Assembly (NCBI GenBank): GCA_000153145.1 | Contig: CH672415.1 | Coordinates: 482,577-546,576, forward strand | DNA length: 64,000 bases | Source: a marine actinobacterium PHSC20C1 | GTDB lineage: Bacteria; Actinomycetota; Actinomycetes; Actinomycetales; Microbacteriaceae | Reading direction: 5' to 3' | Shown: positions 1 through 8,390 of the stretch, one piece after another | Numbering within the stretch: the stretch's first letter is position 1 | Layout of the letters: each line of letters starts with the position of its first letter | Made by a program: the position numbers and the translations under genes | The notes under the pieces: model-generated | What the model was told of the DNA's origin: nothing | Seen by the model: only the letters and a program-made list of their open reading frames with translations | Database searches by the model: none

Positions 1-276
1 GACCAACGAGTCGCCGTCGCAGACAGCCGAGAGTTCCGGGTCGTCTAGCTCGGGGTTGGCGGTCTCAACGTCGCGCAGAGTCGCGGCCATCGCATCGCAG
101 TCGCCGTTGGATGCGGCGAACGTGGTTGTACCGGTCGCGTTAGTTGCTTCGGTGGCAGGTGTAGTGGTCTCGGTGGGCGTGCTCTCCGCAGTAGTGCATC
201 CCGCTATGGCAAGCAGCAGAACACTTGCGGTGGCTGCGGTCGTAAATAGTCGTTTCTTCGTGAATGGTGTCTTCAT
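1..276 (-). CDS. Putative lipoprotein, C-terminus cut by window edge
   Basis: The first 92 codons of a secreted lipoprotein are visible; the gene runs off the left edge. The N-terminus is MKTPFTKKRLF followed by a hydrophobic stretch and the lipobox LAIAGC, so Cys27 should be lipidated and the mature protein anchored to the outer face of the membrane. A Thr/Glu/Ala-rich linker follows, typical of actinobacterial lipoproteins, and then a segment with two Cys residues (GDCDAMA and SAVCDGD) that could form a disulfide. An AGGAGA ribosome binding site lies a few bases upstream of the ATG. No function can be assigned from the visible part. Confidence 0.75.
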   Translation of the reverse strand, partial: MKTPFTKKRLFTTAATASVLLLAIAGCTTAESTPTETTTPATEATNATGTTTFAASNGDCDAMAATLRDVETANPELDDPELSAVCDGDSLV

Positions 277-475
277 GGTCTCTCCTGATTGTGGTGAGAG
301 CCATATTTTCGAAGAAGTCTATGGATTGTCTGTGACGCTGTGTGAGGGAATCAAGAAGGCTACTCCCATGTAGGGAGCCTAGGGTTACGAACGAGCGACG
401 AGCAGCTGACCGTCGGGCTGCCCGGCTGAGTTCGTTGAACGGCGAAGCTCCGAAAGGGGTCATCGAGGATAAATT

Positions 476-880
476 ATGCGACTCTCATCTGCAGTCATGT
501 TCGTTTCCGATCTGGACAGATCGGTCGAGTTCTTTTGCGATCTCCTTCAACTCACCGTCTCTGTTCGTGACGACTCGGCAGCACTACTCGTCGGTCCAGA
601 AAACTACGAGCTCTATCTCCGTGGAAAAGGCGCCCGCTCAAGTCACCCGCTGTGTTCAATCGGGATTCAGTACCTCATGTGGAGTGCAGACAGTATGGAA
701 GATCTCCAGCGCTGCGAGGACACGCTCAGAAGAGAATCAACACACGTTCGACGACAGCACCTCGACGGATTTGACGTTGTTGAGGGGCCTGACCCCGATC
801 ACGTCCTAGTCATGATTGTGTACCCGGGACCAGAGCAGGTCACTCGACATGAAATCATCCCTCGAATCTATAGTTGGTAG
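476..880 (+). CDS. VOC (glyoxalase/bleomycin-resistance) family protein
   Basis: A 134-residue single-module member of the vicinal oxygen chelate superfamily. The N-terminal strand and helix (VMFVSDLDRSVEFFCDLLQL, residues 7-26) and the EGPDPDHVLVMIVYPG strand near residue 103 are the usual beta-alpha-beta-beta-beta signatures. The positions that normally carry metal ligands (His/Gln at the first strand, Glu in the last strand) are hydrophobic here, so a ligand-binding or sequestering role is more likely than metal-dependent catalysis; this is inference. GAGGATAAATT precedes the ATG. The gene converges on the UvrA-like gene with a 24-bp gap and no visible terminator hairpin. Confidence 0.7.
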   Translation: MRLSSAVMFVSDLDRSVEFFCDLLQLTVSVRDDSAALLVGPENYELYLRGKGARSSHPLCSIGIQYLMWSADSMEDLQRCEDTLRRESTHVRRQHLDGFDVVEGPDPDHVLVMIVYPGPEQVTRHEIIPRIYSW

Positions 881-904
881 TTTCCCGCGCCCCGCTGCCC
901 TGTG

Positions 905-3295
905 CTAACGACGTTTCGTGACATAGGCGGAGAGATGTTCGCCGGTGAGCGTCGACTTCGCTGCGATGAGCTCGGCTGGCGTGCCCTCGAAGACGACCGT
1001 GCCTCCGTCGTGGCCGGCACCCGGCCCGAGGTCGATGATCCAGTCAGCATGGGCCATCACTGCTTGGTGGTGTTCGACAACGATGACGGATTTTCCGGAA
1101 TCAACGAGGCGATCGAGAAGCCCGAGAAGCCGCTCAACATCGGCCAAGTGGAGGCCAGTGGTCGGCTCATCCAGCACGTAAACATCGCCTTTGTCTGCCA
1201 TCTGGGTGGCGAGCTTAAGGCGCTGGCGTTCGCCGCCGGAAAGTGTTGGCAGGGGCTGGCCGAGTCGCAGGTAGCCAAGTCCAACGTCAACTAGACGGTC
1301 GAGGACTACATGGGCGGCGGGAGTGCGTGCCTCGCCTGTGCCGAAGAATACTTCGGCTTCAGCGACAGACATTCCGAGCACTTCACTGATGTTGCGTCCG
1401 CCCAAGGTGTATTCGAGGACGGACGCCATAAAGCGTTTGCCCTCGCAGACTTCGCAGGGAGTGGAGACTGTCGCCATCACCCCGAGGTCGGTGTAGATGA
1501 CACCTGCGCCATTGCAATTGGGGCAGGCGCCTTCCGAGTTGGCGCTGAAGAGCGCCGCCTTGACTCCATTTGCTTTCGCGAATGCCTTACGAATCGGTTC
1601 GAGAAGCCCGGTATAGGTGGCGGGATTGCTGCGCCGCGACCCCTTGATGGCTCCCTGGTCGACAGAGACGACGCCGTCGCGGGGAACTACAGATCCGTGG
1701 ATCAGAGAACTCTTGCCGGACCCTGCAACCCCGGTGACGACGACGAGGGTGCCCAACGGGATATCGACATCCACATTCTTAAGGTTGTGCGTTCTGGCGT
1801 CTCGGATTTTCATCGCCCCAACGGGGGTGCGAACGTTTTCCTTCACGGCAACACGGTCATCAATGTGGTGGCCAGTGACGGTGTCACTCGCGCGCAACTC
1901 CTCGAACGTACCCTCGAAGCAAATTTGACCGCCGTCAGTGCCTGCACCGGGGCCAAGATCAACAATGTGATCGGCGATTGAGATAGTTTCAGGTTTATGT
2001 TCAACGACGAGCACGGTGTTGCCTTTGTCGCGCAGGCGAAACAGGAGCTCGTTCATCCGCTGAATATCGTGCGGGTGGAGGCCAATGGTTGGCTCATCGA
2101 AGACGTAGGTGATGTCGGTGAGTGACGAGCTGAGGTGGCGGATCATTTTGGTGCGCTGCGCTTCACCGCCCGAGAGGGTGCCGGCGGGGCGATCTAGGGA
2201 GAGGTAGCCGAGTCCAATCTCCACAAACGAGTCGAGGGTTTGCTGAAGTGCTTCGAGCAGCGGGGCGACGGATGGTTCGTTCAGGCCGCGCACCCACTCG
2301 GCGAGGTCACTAATTTGCATGGCGCAGGCATCCGCGATGTTGATTCCTGCGATTTTGGATGCTCGTGCGCCTTCGTTGAGCCGTGTGCCACCGCAATCGG
2401 CGCAGGCTGTGAACGTGACTGCCCGATCGACAAAGGCGCGGATGTGCGGCTGCATCGCTTCGCGGTCCTTCGTTAGCATCGACTTCTGGATTTTGGGAAT
2501 CAGCCCCTCATAGGTCATGTTTATCGACTGCATCTTGACTTTGACCGGCTCTTTATAGAGAAAATCGTGCAGCTCGGTCTTGGTGTAATTCTTGATGGGC
2601 TTGTTGGGGTCGAGGAAGCCTGACTCGGTGAAAATGCGCACCATCCAACCATCGGCGGTGTAGTTGGGGATGGTGAGGGCGCCTTCAGCGAGTGACTTGC
2701 TGTCGTCGTAGAGCTGGGTGAGGTCGATGTCGTTGACGGTTCCGCGGCCTTCACACGTCGGACACATACCGCCGGTGATGCTGAACTCGCGGCGCTCTTT
2801 CTTCGTGACGCCCGCTTTTTCGAAGGTCACGGCACCCGCGCCGGAAATGGATGCCACATTGAACGAGAAGGCTTGCGGAGAGCCAACATGGGGGTCACCA
2901 AGGCGGCTGAACACGATGCGCAACATGGCGTTGGCGTCGGTCGCGGTGCCGACTGTGGAGCGCGCGTTGGAACCCATCCGTTCCTGGTCGACGATAATCG
3001 CGGTCGTGAGCCCCTCGAGCACGTCAACGTCTGGACGGGCCAGCGTCGGCATGAACCCTTGCAGGAAGGCGCTGTAGGTCTCGTTGATCATTCGCTGTGA
3101 CTCGGCGGCAATCGTGCCGAAAACAAGCGAGCTCTTGCCGGAACCAGAGACTCCCGTGAACACGGTGAGGCGGCGCTTGGGAATGTCAATACTCACGTCG
3201 CCGAGGTTGTTCTCGCGGGCACCCCGCACCCGAATGAGATCATGACTGTCCGCCGCGTGGGTGACGGGGGAGTGTTGGTTGCTCGTGCTGGCCAT
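905..3295 (-). CDS. UvrA-like ABC protein (short class, no UvrB-binding domain)
   Basis: A 796-residue twin-cassette protein related to the excinuclease damage sensor UvrA. Each half has a Walker A (GVSGSGKSS, GVAGSGKSS), a signature (LSGGEAQR, LSGGERQR) and a Walker B (VFDEPTIGLHP, VLDEPTTGLHL). Zinc Cys pairs are visible (CPTCEGRG with CADCGGTR; CPNCNGAG with CEVCEGKR). It is about 150 residues shorter than canonical UvrA, consistent with loss of the UvrB-binding insertion as in the UvrA2/DrrC-like paralogues linked to drug or oxidative-damage tolerance. The chosen ATG has GGGAGG 7 bases upstream; the in-frame start at 3367 has no good site and would overlap the probable promoter (GATAAT near 3346). 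Confidence 0.88.
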   Translation of the reverse strand: MASTSNQHSPVTHAADSHDLIRVRGARENNLGDVSIDIPKRRLTVFTGVSGSGKSSLVFGTIAAESQRMINETYSAFLQGFMPTLARPDVDVLEGLTTAIIVDQERMGSNARSTVGTATDANAMLRIVFSRLGDPHVGSPQAFSFNVASISGAGAVTFEKAGVTKKERREFSITGGMCPTCEGRGTVNDIDLTQLYDDSKSLAEGALTIPNYTADGWMVRIFTESGFLDPNKPIKNYTKTELHDFLYKEPVKVKMQSINMTYEGLIPKIQKSMLTKDREAMQPHIRAFVDRAVTFTACADCGGTRLNEGARASKIAGINIADACAMQISDLAEWVRGLNEPSVAPLLEALQQTLDSFVEIGLGYLSLDRPAGTLSGGEAQRTKMIRHLSSSLTDITYVFDEPTIGLHPHDIQRMNELLFRLRDKGNTVLVVEHKPETISIADHIVDLGPGAGTDGGQICFEGTFEELRASDTVTGHHIDDRVAVKENVRTPVGAMKIRDARTHNLKNVDVDIPLGTLVVVTGVAGSGKSSLIHGSVVPRDGVVSVDQGAIKGSRRSNPATYTGLLEPIRKAFAKANGVKAALFSANSEGACPNCNGAGVIYTDLGVMATVSTPCEVCEGKRFMASVLEYTLGGRNISEVLGMSVAEAEVFFGTGEARTPAAHVVLDRLVDVGLGYLRLGQPLPTLSGGERQRLKLATQMADKGDVYVLDEPTTGLHLADVERLLGLLDRLVDSGKSVIVVEHHQAVMAHADWIIDLGPGAGHDGGTVVFEGTPAELIAAKSTLTGEHLSAYVTKRR

Positions 3296-3409
3296 CGTGT
3301 TGCCTCCCGGGGTGGCGCGTCTGCGTGACTGTCGATTAACCATTATCTCGGGAGTTGATGCGTTCAACGAGTACTGATGTCACGCCCGTTATTCGTGCTT
3401 ACGCCGGAG

Positions 3410-4063
3410 CTAAATTGAGGCGAGGAGCTCATTCATGTAACTGATTTCACTCTTTTGAGTGAGCACCATTCTCTCTGCAAGAGAAGTCACGACCTCGTTG
3501 GTCGACCGCTCGAGGAGTGCTTGGGCCATCTCGACCCCTCCAGTGTGGTGCGCGATCATGAGCTCAAGGAAAATCGCGTCAGAGCCATCAGCGCTTGACT
3601 TCAGTTCCTCCATCTGTTCGAAGGTGGCCATGCCCATCATCGTCATGTCCGACAAATGTGCGGAGCCCGTATGGCTTGGCGTGCCATCGAGCGTCGGCTG
3701 AATCATCCATGTCATCGGCGGTTCGGCTGAAGCTTGCGGCAACTTCCACATCGTCAGCCAGCCAAACATTTGGCCAACCTGCTGGCCCTGCGAGGTAGCA
3801 ATGTCATAGGCGAGCGTGCGGATTTCTTCGCTGTCACTCTTCTCGCGGATGATCGTCGACATTTCAATCGCCTGCTGGTGGTGAACCTGCATGTCACGAG
3901 CGAAGCCAGCTTCTGCGCTTGTCGTCGATGGGGTCGATGTTGCTGGGGGGAACACGAAGCGCCCAAGCAGAATGCCAGCGGCCAACAAAAGGACCGCGGC
4001 CAGCACGGCGGCGACTACCTGAGCCCTAGGCCGCTTCACCTGCGCTTCTGCTGCGTCACTCAC
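3410..4063 (-). CDS. DUF305 domain-containing membrane-anchored protein
   Basis: A 217-residue protein with a short cytoplasmic N-terminus, one transmembrane helix (about residues 15-37) and an extracytoplasmic four-helix DUF305 domain. Both DUF305 repeats carry the diagnostic His-His pair: MQVHHQQAIEMS (about residue 58) and MIAHHTGGVEMAQ (about residue 168). The family is ferritin-like and is often linked to copper or other metal stress, but its biochemical role is unsettled. Start is GTG; its first four bases overlap the stop of the upstream DUF3105 gene (GTGA), so the two are translationally coupled, a pairing that recurs in actinobacteria. Confidence 0.88.
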   Translation of the reverse strand: MSDAAEAQVKRPRAQVVAAVLAAVLLLAAGILLGRFVFPPATSTPSTTSAEAGFARDMQVHHQQAIEMSTIIREKSDSEEIRTLAYDIATSQGQQVGQMFGWLTMWKLPQASAEPPMTWMIQPTLDGTPSHTGSAHLSDMTMMGMATFEQMEELKSSADGSDAIFLELMIAHHTGGVEMAQALLERSTNEVVTSLAERMVLTQKSEISYMNELLASI

Positions 4064-4749
4064 GCGATGCGCCCGGGAGCGTCAACACCGCCTGAACACG
4101 AAGCGCCAATCTCAGGTGAGTCACCGGCCTGCCAGAATTTGTCAACGAAATCCTGAAGCCGAGGGTCGTCTACGCCATTCAGCTCTACCTGATTAGCCCA
4201 GGCCGAGATGACGACGGGAGACTGAAGGTCGGGCATGGGGGAGAGTACCGAGTAGGTCGACGGCACAGCATCTTGGAGTGACTTCAAGTCGTTGCCCGTC
4301 ACTTCATCCGGGTTGTAGGTAATCCAAACGGCGCCATGCTCAAGCGCGTGCACGGCATTTTCGTTCGGAACAGGTTCGGTGTAGATGCCGCAATTGAGCC
4401 AGGCGGCGGCGTGCTCGCCTCCAGCGGGAGGGCTCTGCGCGTACTCCACCGCGCCTTGAACGTGTCCGGCTGCGGTATCCGGATAGTTCTGCAAACCGTC
4501 GATTTCGATGGCCTCGGGGCTAACTTTTGGCGTGCCATTCGTGACGACAAGGGTGATGATCAGGGCCAGCACACCGATCGCTGCAACGATGCCGGTCACA
4601 ATGCCGATTAGCCGATTGCGCTTCTCAGAGGCCTGCTTCTTTTTGAGGGCCGCGACCTTCACTGCGCGACTTTCAGCGCGTTGCTGTTTCACGGTGAGGT
4701 CTTTGCGAGCAGCGGGAGGGATAGGCGGTTCTGAGTTTCGGGGATTCAC
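4060..4749 (-). CDS. DUF3105 domain-containing membrane protein
   Basis: A 229-residue protein: a basic, coiled N-terminus (residues 1-47), a single membrane helix (about 48-70) and an extracytoplasmic DUF3105 domain with the family blocks AQSPPAGGEHAAAWLNCGIY and NAVHALEHGAVWITYNP. Two Cys residues (NCGIY and SCSGG near the end) could be a disulfide or metal site. The start is GTG preceded by AGGA. It is the first gene of a two-gene unit with the DUF305 gene. No enzymatic function is known for the family; co-occurrence with DUF305 suggests a shared envelope or metal-related role (inference). Confidence 0.88.
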   Translation of the reverse strand: MNPRNSEPPIPPAARKDLTVKQQRAESRAVKVAALKKKQASEKRNRLIGIVTGIVAAIGVLALIITLVVTNGTPKVSPEAIEIDGLQNYPDTAAGHVQGAVEYAQSPPAGGEHAAAWLNCGIYTEPVPNENAVHALEHGAVWITYNPDEVTGNDLKSLQDAVPSTYSVLSPMPDLQSPVVISAWANQVELNGVDDPRLQDFVDKFWQAGDSPEIGASCSGGVDAPGRIA

Positions 4750-4891
4750 GGCAGGGTCCTGTCATCGGTTTGGTCGGCAGGGGAAGGATGTGATTTTCAA
4801 GGCTAGTTCATTGAGTTTGTGAGGGACGTAGGAGAAGAGTGCTGGCAATGCTGCGGGCGTGCGCCGCTACGGTGTCTTACTTAACACGTCT

Positions 4892-6244
4892 CTAGAGCAA
4901 GGATCCCAGATCTGAGCCAACGGTCGGGTAGGCAGCGGTCGCAGACTTGAGCTGACGAGTAGTGAGCCCCAGTTTGATGGCGAGTCCGAAGGTGTTGACT
5001 AGTTCGCCGTATTCTGGTCCTAGTAGATGAGCGCCGACAATACGGTCGTTCGACCGGTCAATAAGAATCTTGACAGCGGCAGTACTCTCGCCGACACGGA
5101 AATTGGAGTACCAGCTGCTGGTGTCGGAGTACCGAACCTTAACGTCGATTCCCTGTTCTTTGGCCTCGGATTCCAATAGGCCGACGCGGGCGAGTTCGGG
5201 AATAGTGAAAACTGCGGTCGGGATTCCGGAGTAGTCGGGAACAGTGGTCGTGCCTTTGATCATGTTGGATGCCGCAACTTTTGCCTCGAAGACTGCTACA
5301 GGGGTGAGTGGCATTCCACGAGTGTCTGCCGAGTCGCCAGCGGCCCAGACCGCTGCGTTGGTTGTACTTTGAAGGTGGCTGCTGACTGCAACGCCCTGAG
5401 TGCTCCACTCAACGCCAGCGGCATCAAGGTGAAGCGTGTCGAGTTCAGCGACTCGTCCGGCGCCGTGCACGACGAGGTCGGTCTCAATGGTCTCAATGGT
5501 GCCGTCGCGCTCGACAGTGACGACATACCCTTGGTCATTTTTCGTGATCGCTGTGATGTCTGTGCTTCGCCTCAAGACGATGCCGACTTCTTGGCCGCGA
5601 GCGACGAGAAGTTCGACGAGATCAGCGTCAAAGCCTTTGAGCGGGCGCGGTCCGCGGTCCACGATTACCGCGCTGCTTCCAGCGCGAGCAACGATATGGG
5701 CAAACTCAAACGAAACGAAGCCGCCGCCGACAAAGAGAATCCGATCGGGGAGGGCGGGAAGCTCCAGAAAACCTGTGCTGTCAATTACGTGCTCATGGCC
5801 AGAAAACTTAAGGGGGCGCGGACGTGCTCCTGTAGCGATCAGGAATCGGTCAGCAGTGTAACCAGTGCCGTCAATGTCTATCTCGTTTGGGCCAGTGAAT
5901 TGCGCGTGGCCGTGAAGCGTGTCGACACCGTTGCTGCGCAGATTGGTCTCCATGCGCCGGGGTACGGGGTCGGTAAACCCATGCTTGTGCTTTATCAGGT
6001 CCATCCAATTGATTGACAATCCAGCCTCATCGATGCCCTTGCCGCGCATGAGGCGCGCACTATCGATAATTTCGGCACCACGGCGCAGGATCTTCTTGGG
6101 GTCACATCCCCGAAGTGCGCAGGTGCCTCCATAGGGGAGGGAGTCGACGATGGCGACGCGCCAGCCCGTCGAAGCGCCTTTGTTGGCTGCTGCGATGCCG
6201 GCCATGCCGGCACCAATAACGATCAGGTCGTACGAACTATTCAT
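4892..6244 (-). CDS. FAD/NAD(P) disulfide oxidoreductase (glutathione/mercuric reductase-like)
   Basis: A 450-residue class I pyridine nucleotide-disulfide oxidoreductase. The FAD Rossmann motif is VIGAGMAGIAAA (residues 9-20), the redox pair is GGTCALRGCDPKK with C42 and C47, and the NAD(P) motif is VGGGFVSFEFAHIV (about 173-186). The dimerisation domain occupies about residues 335-450. The C-terminal HPT motif that normally supplies the catalytic His of the partner subunit is replaced by YPT (AAYPTVGSDLG), so the substrate is probably not glutathione or lipoamide in the usual manner. It has neither an N-terminal HMA domain nor the C-terminal Cys pair of classical MerA. It lies downstream of the MerR-controlled promoter, 60 bp after the thioredoxin-like gene, in the same direction. 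Confidence 0.85.
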   Translation of the reverse strand: MNSSYDLIVIGAGMAGIAAANKGASTGWRVAIVDSLPYGGTCALRGCDPKKILRRGAEIIDSARLMRGKGIDEAGLSINWMDLIKHKHGFTDPVPRRMETNLRSNGVDTLHGHAQFTGPNEIDIDGTGYTADRFLIATGARPRPLKFSGHEHVIDSTGFLELPALPDRILFVGGGFVSFEFAHIVARAGSSAVIVDRGPRPLKGFDADLVELLVARGQEVGIVLRRSTDITAITKNDQGYVVTVERDGTIETIETDLVVHGAGRVAELDTLHLDAAGVEWSTQGVAVSSHLQSTTNAAVWAAGDSADTRGMPLTPVAVFEAKVAASNMIKGTTTVPDYSGIPTAVFTIPELARVGLLESEAKEQGIDVKVRYSDTSSWYSNFRVGESTAAVKILIDRSNDRIVGAHLLGPEYGELVNTFGLAIKLGLTTRQLKSATAAYPTVGSDLGSLL

Positions 6245-6304
6245 GAGTTATTCCTTGGGATGGTGACGGAGCAGGCGGAATGCGTGCAGAAACCTGGTGT
6301 CAGG

Positions 6305-6604
6305 TCACTCGACTGCTAGTGCAGCGCGAAGTTGGCTGAGCGTGGGCGCTCCCTCGTATCCGTCCGGCGTGTTGTACCGGCGACACGCAAGACCGACTTG
6401 TGAATCAGGTTCTGCGAACAGGTCAGCTCCGTTTAGCTGCAGGCTGGGGGAGCCGAAAAAGCCCACATCGATCGCCTGTTCGGGTGTCTCAACCAGCTGG
6501 TGAATCACTGTGAGCTCGCGGTGCTCAGCGGCCAACAATTGCAGTCGCTGATCAGCAACCTTCCAATTCGGGCATCCATCAAAATAAAGCAGCGTGATTT
6601 CCAT
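6305..6604 (-). CDS. Small thioredoxin-like protein with one N-terminal Cys
   Basis: A 99-residue protein with a thioredoxin-like beta-alpha-beta opening, MEITLLYFDGCPNWKVADQR. The single active-site-like Cys11 sits in CPNW instead of CxxC; a second Cys lies at about residue 73. Small proteins with this YFDGCPNW block often sit beside merR or flavin disulfide reductase genes in actinobacteria and are named DF-family (seleno)proteins or thioredoxin-family proteins. The start is the ATG placed 9 bases after the -10 of the MerR-type promoter; an in-frame start further upstream (6709) would read through the operator and into merR and is rejected. Likely co-transcribed with the downstream flavoprotein. 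Confidence 0.75.
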   Translation of the reverse strand: MEITLLYFDGCPNWKVADQRLQLLAAEHRELTVIHQLVETPEQAIDVGFFGSPSLQLNGADLFAEPDSQVGLACRRYNTPDGYEGAPTLSQLRAALAVE

Positions 6605-6612
6605 AGCATTGA

Positions 6613-6645
6613 GACTAAACCTTGATCTACGCTGCAAGGTCAAGG
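6613..6645 (-). promoter_or_regulatory. MerR-type promoter/operator with 19-bp spacer
   Basis: Read on the minus strand there is a -35 TTGACC (6643-6638), a 19-bp spacer and a -10 TTAGTC (6618-6613). The overlong 19-bp spacer is the hallmark of promoters activated by MerR-family proteins through DNA untwisting. The spacer holds an inverted repeat: CCTTGA at 6620-6625 and TCAAGG at 6640-6645. It lies between the divergent merR gene and the thioredoxin-like/flavoprotein genes. On the plus strand TAAAAT at 6649-6654 is a plausible -10 for merR itself. Confidence 0.75.
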
Positions 6646-6660
6646 GCCTAAAATCAAAGT

Positions 6661-7059
6661 ATGCGCATAGGAGAAGTAGCAAACACCGCAGGATTGCCTG
6701 CGCAGACAATACGCTTCTACGAGCGGCGAGGTCTGCTGCCTCAACCTCAGCGCGACTCGAACGGCTATCGTTCCTACGACTCGACCGTGCTGTCTCGTCT
6801 CGGATTTATCCGGAACGGGCAGGGGGCTGGACTAACTTTGCTCGAAATCGCGACAGTGCTCGAATTGCGCGGCGACGGTCTTTCACCGTGCGCCCATGTC
6901 CGCGACCTCTTGTCAGAAAAACTGCACGACGTTCGGCGACGCCAGACCGAGCTCGCGGCTCTCGAGGGAGAACTCGAGACTCTTATCGGTCGTAGCGAAC
7001 GGCTCGATCCAGCTCACTGCACTGACTCTGAGATTTGCCACATAATCACTCCCGTGTAA
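6661..7059 (+). CDS. MerR-family metal/thiol-responsive transcriptional regulator
   Basis: A 132-residue MerR protein: an N-terminal winged helix (MRIGEVANTAGLPAQTIRFY, recognition region to about residue 70), a long dimerisation helix (about 75-112) and a C-terminal effector loop. Three Cys are placed as in mercury-type MerR: C77 before the dimer helix, then C120 and C126 (HCTDSEIC). In MerR from Tn501 the equivalents C82, C117 and C126 bind Hg(II), so a soft-metal sensor is likely, though Zn, Cd or Pb sensing is possible. It is divergent from the genes it probably controls. The plus-strand -10 TAAAAT ends 6 bases before the ATG and no ribosome binding site is seen, suggesting a leaderless mRNA. 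Confidence 0.87.
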   Translation: MRIGEVANTAGLPAQTIRFYERRGLLPQPQRDSNGYRSYDSTVLSRLGFIRNGQGAGLTLLEIATVLELRGDGLSPCAHVRDLLSEKLHDVRRRQTELAALEGELETLIGRSERLDPAHCTDSEICHIITPV

Positions 7060-8343
7060 TCAGGAATTGGCTCGCGTTCTGACAGTGACGACTTGGGCGA
7101 CGATGATTGCGCTTGCCACCGCAACTGCGACGACGACCGTGAAGAGGTCACTCTGAAGCTTGAGAATAGTGAATGGGATCAGGATCGCTAAGTCGAGAAC
7201 GATCGTCAAAATCGGCAGCCAGATATTAGCCCCAATCTTCGACCGAAGGTGACGGATAACGCCCCACTGCACGGCCATATCCATCGACAGGTAGAGAAAG
7301 GCTCCCATCGAAGCAATTTGGCTCAGATCGAGGAATACCGTGACGAGAATGGCGAGACCGGCAGTGATGATCATGGGCTGATGAGGGACTGCTTTCGGCA
7401 GTGACGGAGCCTGACGCATATTCTGCAGCATTGCGTACAGGCGTGACACGGAGTAGAGGCTCGCAAGCAATCCTGAGAGAGTGGCGACGACGGCAATCGC
7501 GACCGTGATTCCCACACCCCAGGCGCCGAAGAACGGCTCCGCGGCCTGCGCCAGAGCATAATTTCGAGCATCCACGGCACCGCTCGCCCCAATGCTCGAA
7601 TTTACCGAGACCGTGATCAGGAGGTAGAGAACGGTGCAGATTGCGAGCGAAAAGAGAATTGAGCGAGCAATGTTGCGCTTGGGATCGCGGATGTCATCAC
7701 CCTGATTAGTGATGGTGGTAAATCCTTTGTACGCAAGCACGCAGAGTGTTGTGCCGGCCAGCAGGCCTACGAAGCTCACGGGATCGCCAGACGATTGTGC
7801 AAAGAAGCCATCGCCACCGACGGCAACGCCGATCAGTCCCGCGATCGCGAGAACGGCAATGCCAAGGATCTTTAGTATCGCCGTGATCGTCGCTGAGCGT
7901 TCGACGAGCGTGTTGCCAACGAAATTCACGATCGCCGCTGCGACAATCGCAGCCACTCCAAGCACGGGTACCAGGATCACGGAATCCTGAAGGTCGAATG
8001 GACGGAGAATGTAGGTGCCGAAGGTTCTCGCCAACAGGCTTTCTGCGACCACCATCGACACGAACATAAACAGCGAAAAAGAACCAGCAGCCACACCAGG
8101 GCCGTACGCATCTTTCAGGAGCATGGCGATGCCGCCGGAGGACGGGTTCACGCTCGAATAGCGGACATATGAGTAAGAGCTGACGGCAGCGACGATTGCG
8201 CCGAGGAGGAAAGCAACGGGAAAGAAATCACCAGCGAATTCCGCAACCTGGCCGACAAGCGCAAAGATTCCCGCGCCGATCATTACTCCCGTTCCGAGTG
8301 AAATTGACCCAGTCAACGAGATTTTATCTTTACGATCAGACAT
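7060..8343 (-). CDS. APC-superfamily permease
   Basis: A 427-residue LeuT-fold permease with about 12 membrane helices. The first helix carries the unwound glycine motif TGVMIGAGIFALVG typical of amino acid-polyamine-organocation transporters. The start ATG is preceded by AGGATCA; a longer frame beginning at 8547 would overlap the MFS gene upstream and has a soluble, unrelated N-terminus, so it is rejected. It begins 47 bp after the MFS stop, so it is probably the third gene of the arsR-MFS-permease unit. Its stop codon abuts that of merR, which converges on it. The substrate cannot be predicted. Confidence 0.85.
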   Translation of the reverse strand: MSDRKDKISLTGSISLGTGVMIGAGIFALVGQVAEFAGDFFPVAFLLGAIVAAVSSYSYVRYSSVNPSSGGIAMLLKDAYGPGVAAGSFSLFMFVSMVVAESLLARTFGTYILRPFDLQDSVILVPVLGVAAIVAAAIVNFVGNTLVERSATITAILKILGIAVLAIAGLIGVAVGGDGFFAQSSGDPVSFVGLLAGTTLCVLAYKGFTTITNQGDDIRDPKRNIARSILFSLAICTVLYLLITVSVNSSIGASGAVDARNYALAQAAEPFFGAWGVGITVAIAVVATLSGLLASLYSVSRLYAMLQNMRQAPSLPKAVPHQPMIITAGLAILVTVFLDLSQIASMGAFLYLSMDMAVQWGVIRHLRSKIGANIWLPILTIVLDLAILIPFTILKLQSDLFTVVVAVAVASAIIVAQVVTVRTRANS

Positions 8344-8390
8344 TGATCCTGCTTTCCGTTCCGTTGTTCTTACGCTCGGCGGTCTGATGA

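Noticed and set aside
1310..1981. Long open frame opposite the UvrA-like gene
   Set aside because: It is the antisense of a strongly conserved ABC protein with no ribosome binding site and shows no recognisable domain.
6605..6709. N-terminal extension of the thioredoxin-like protein
   Set aside because: It covers the MerR operator and part of merR; the ATG at 6604 lies properly downstream of the promoter.
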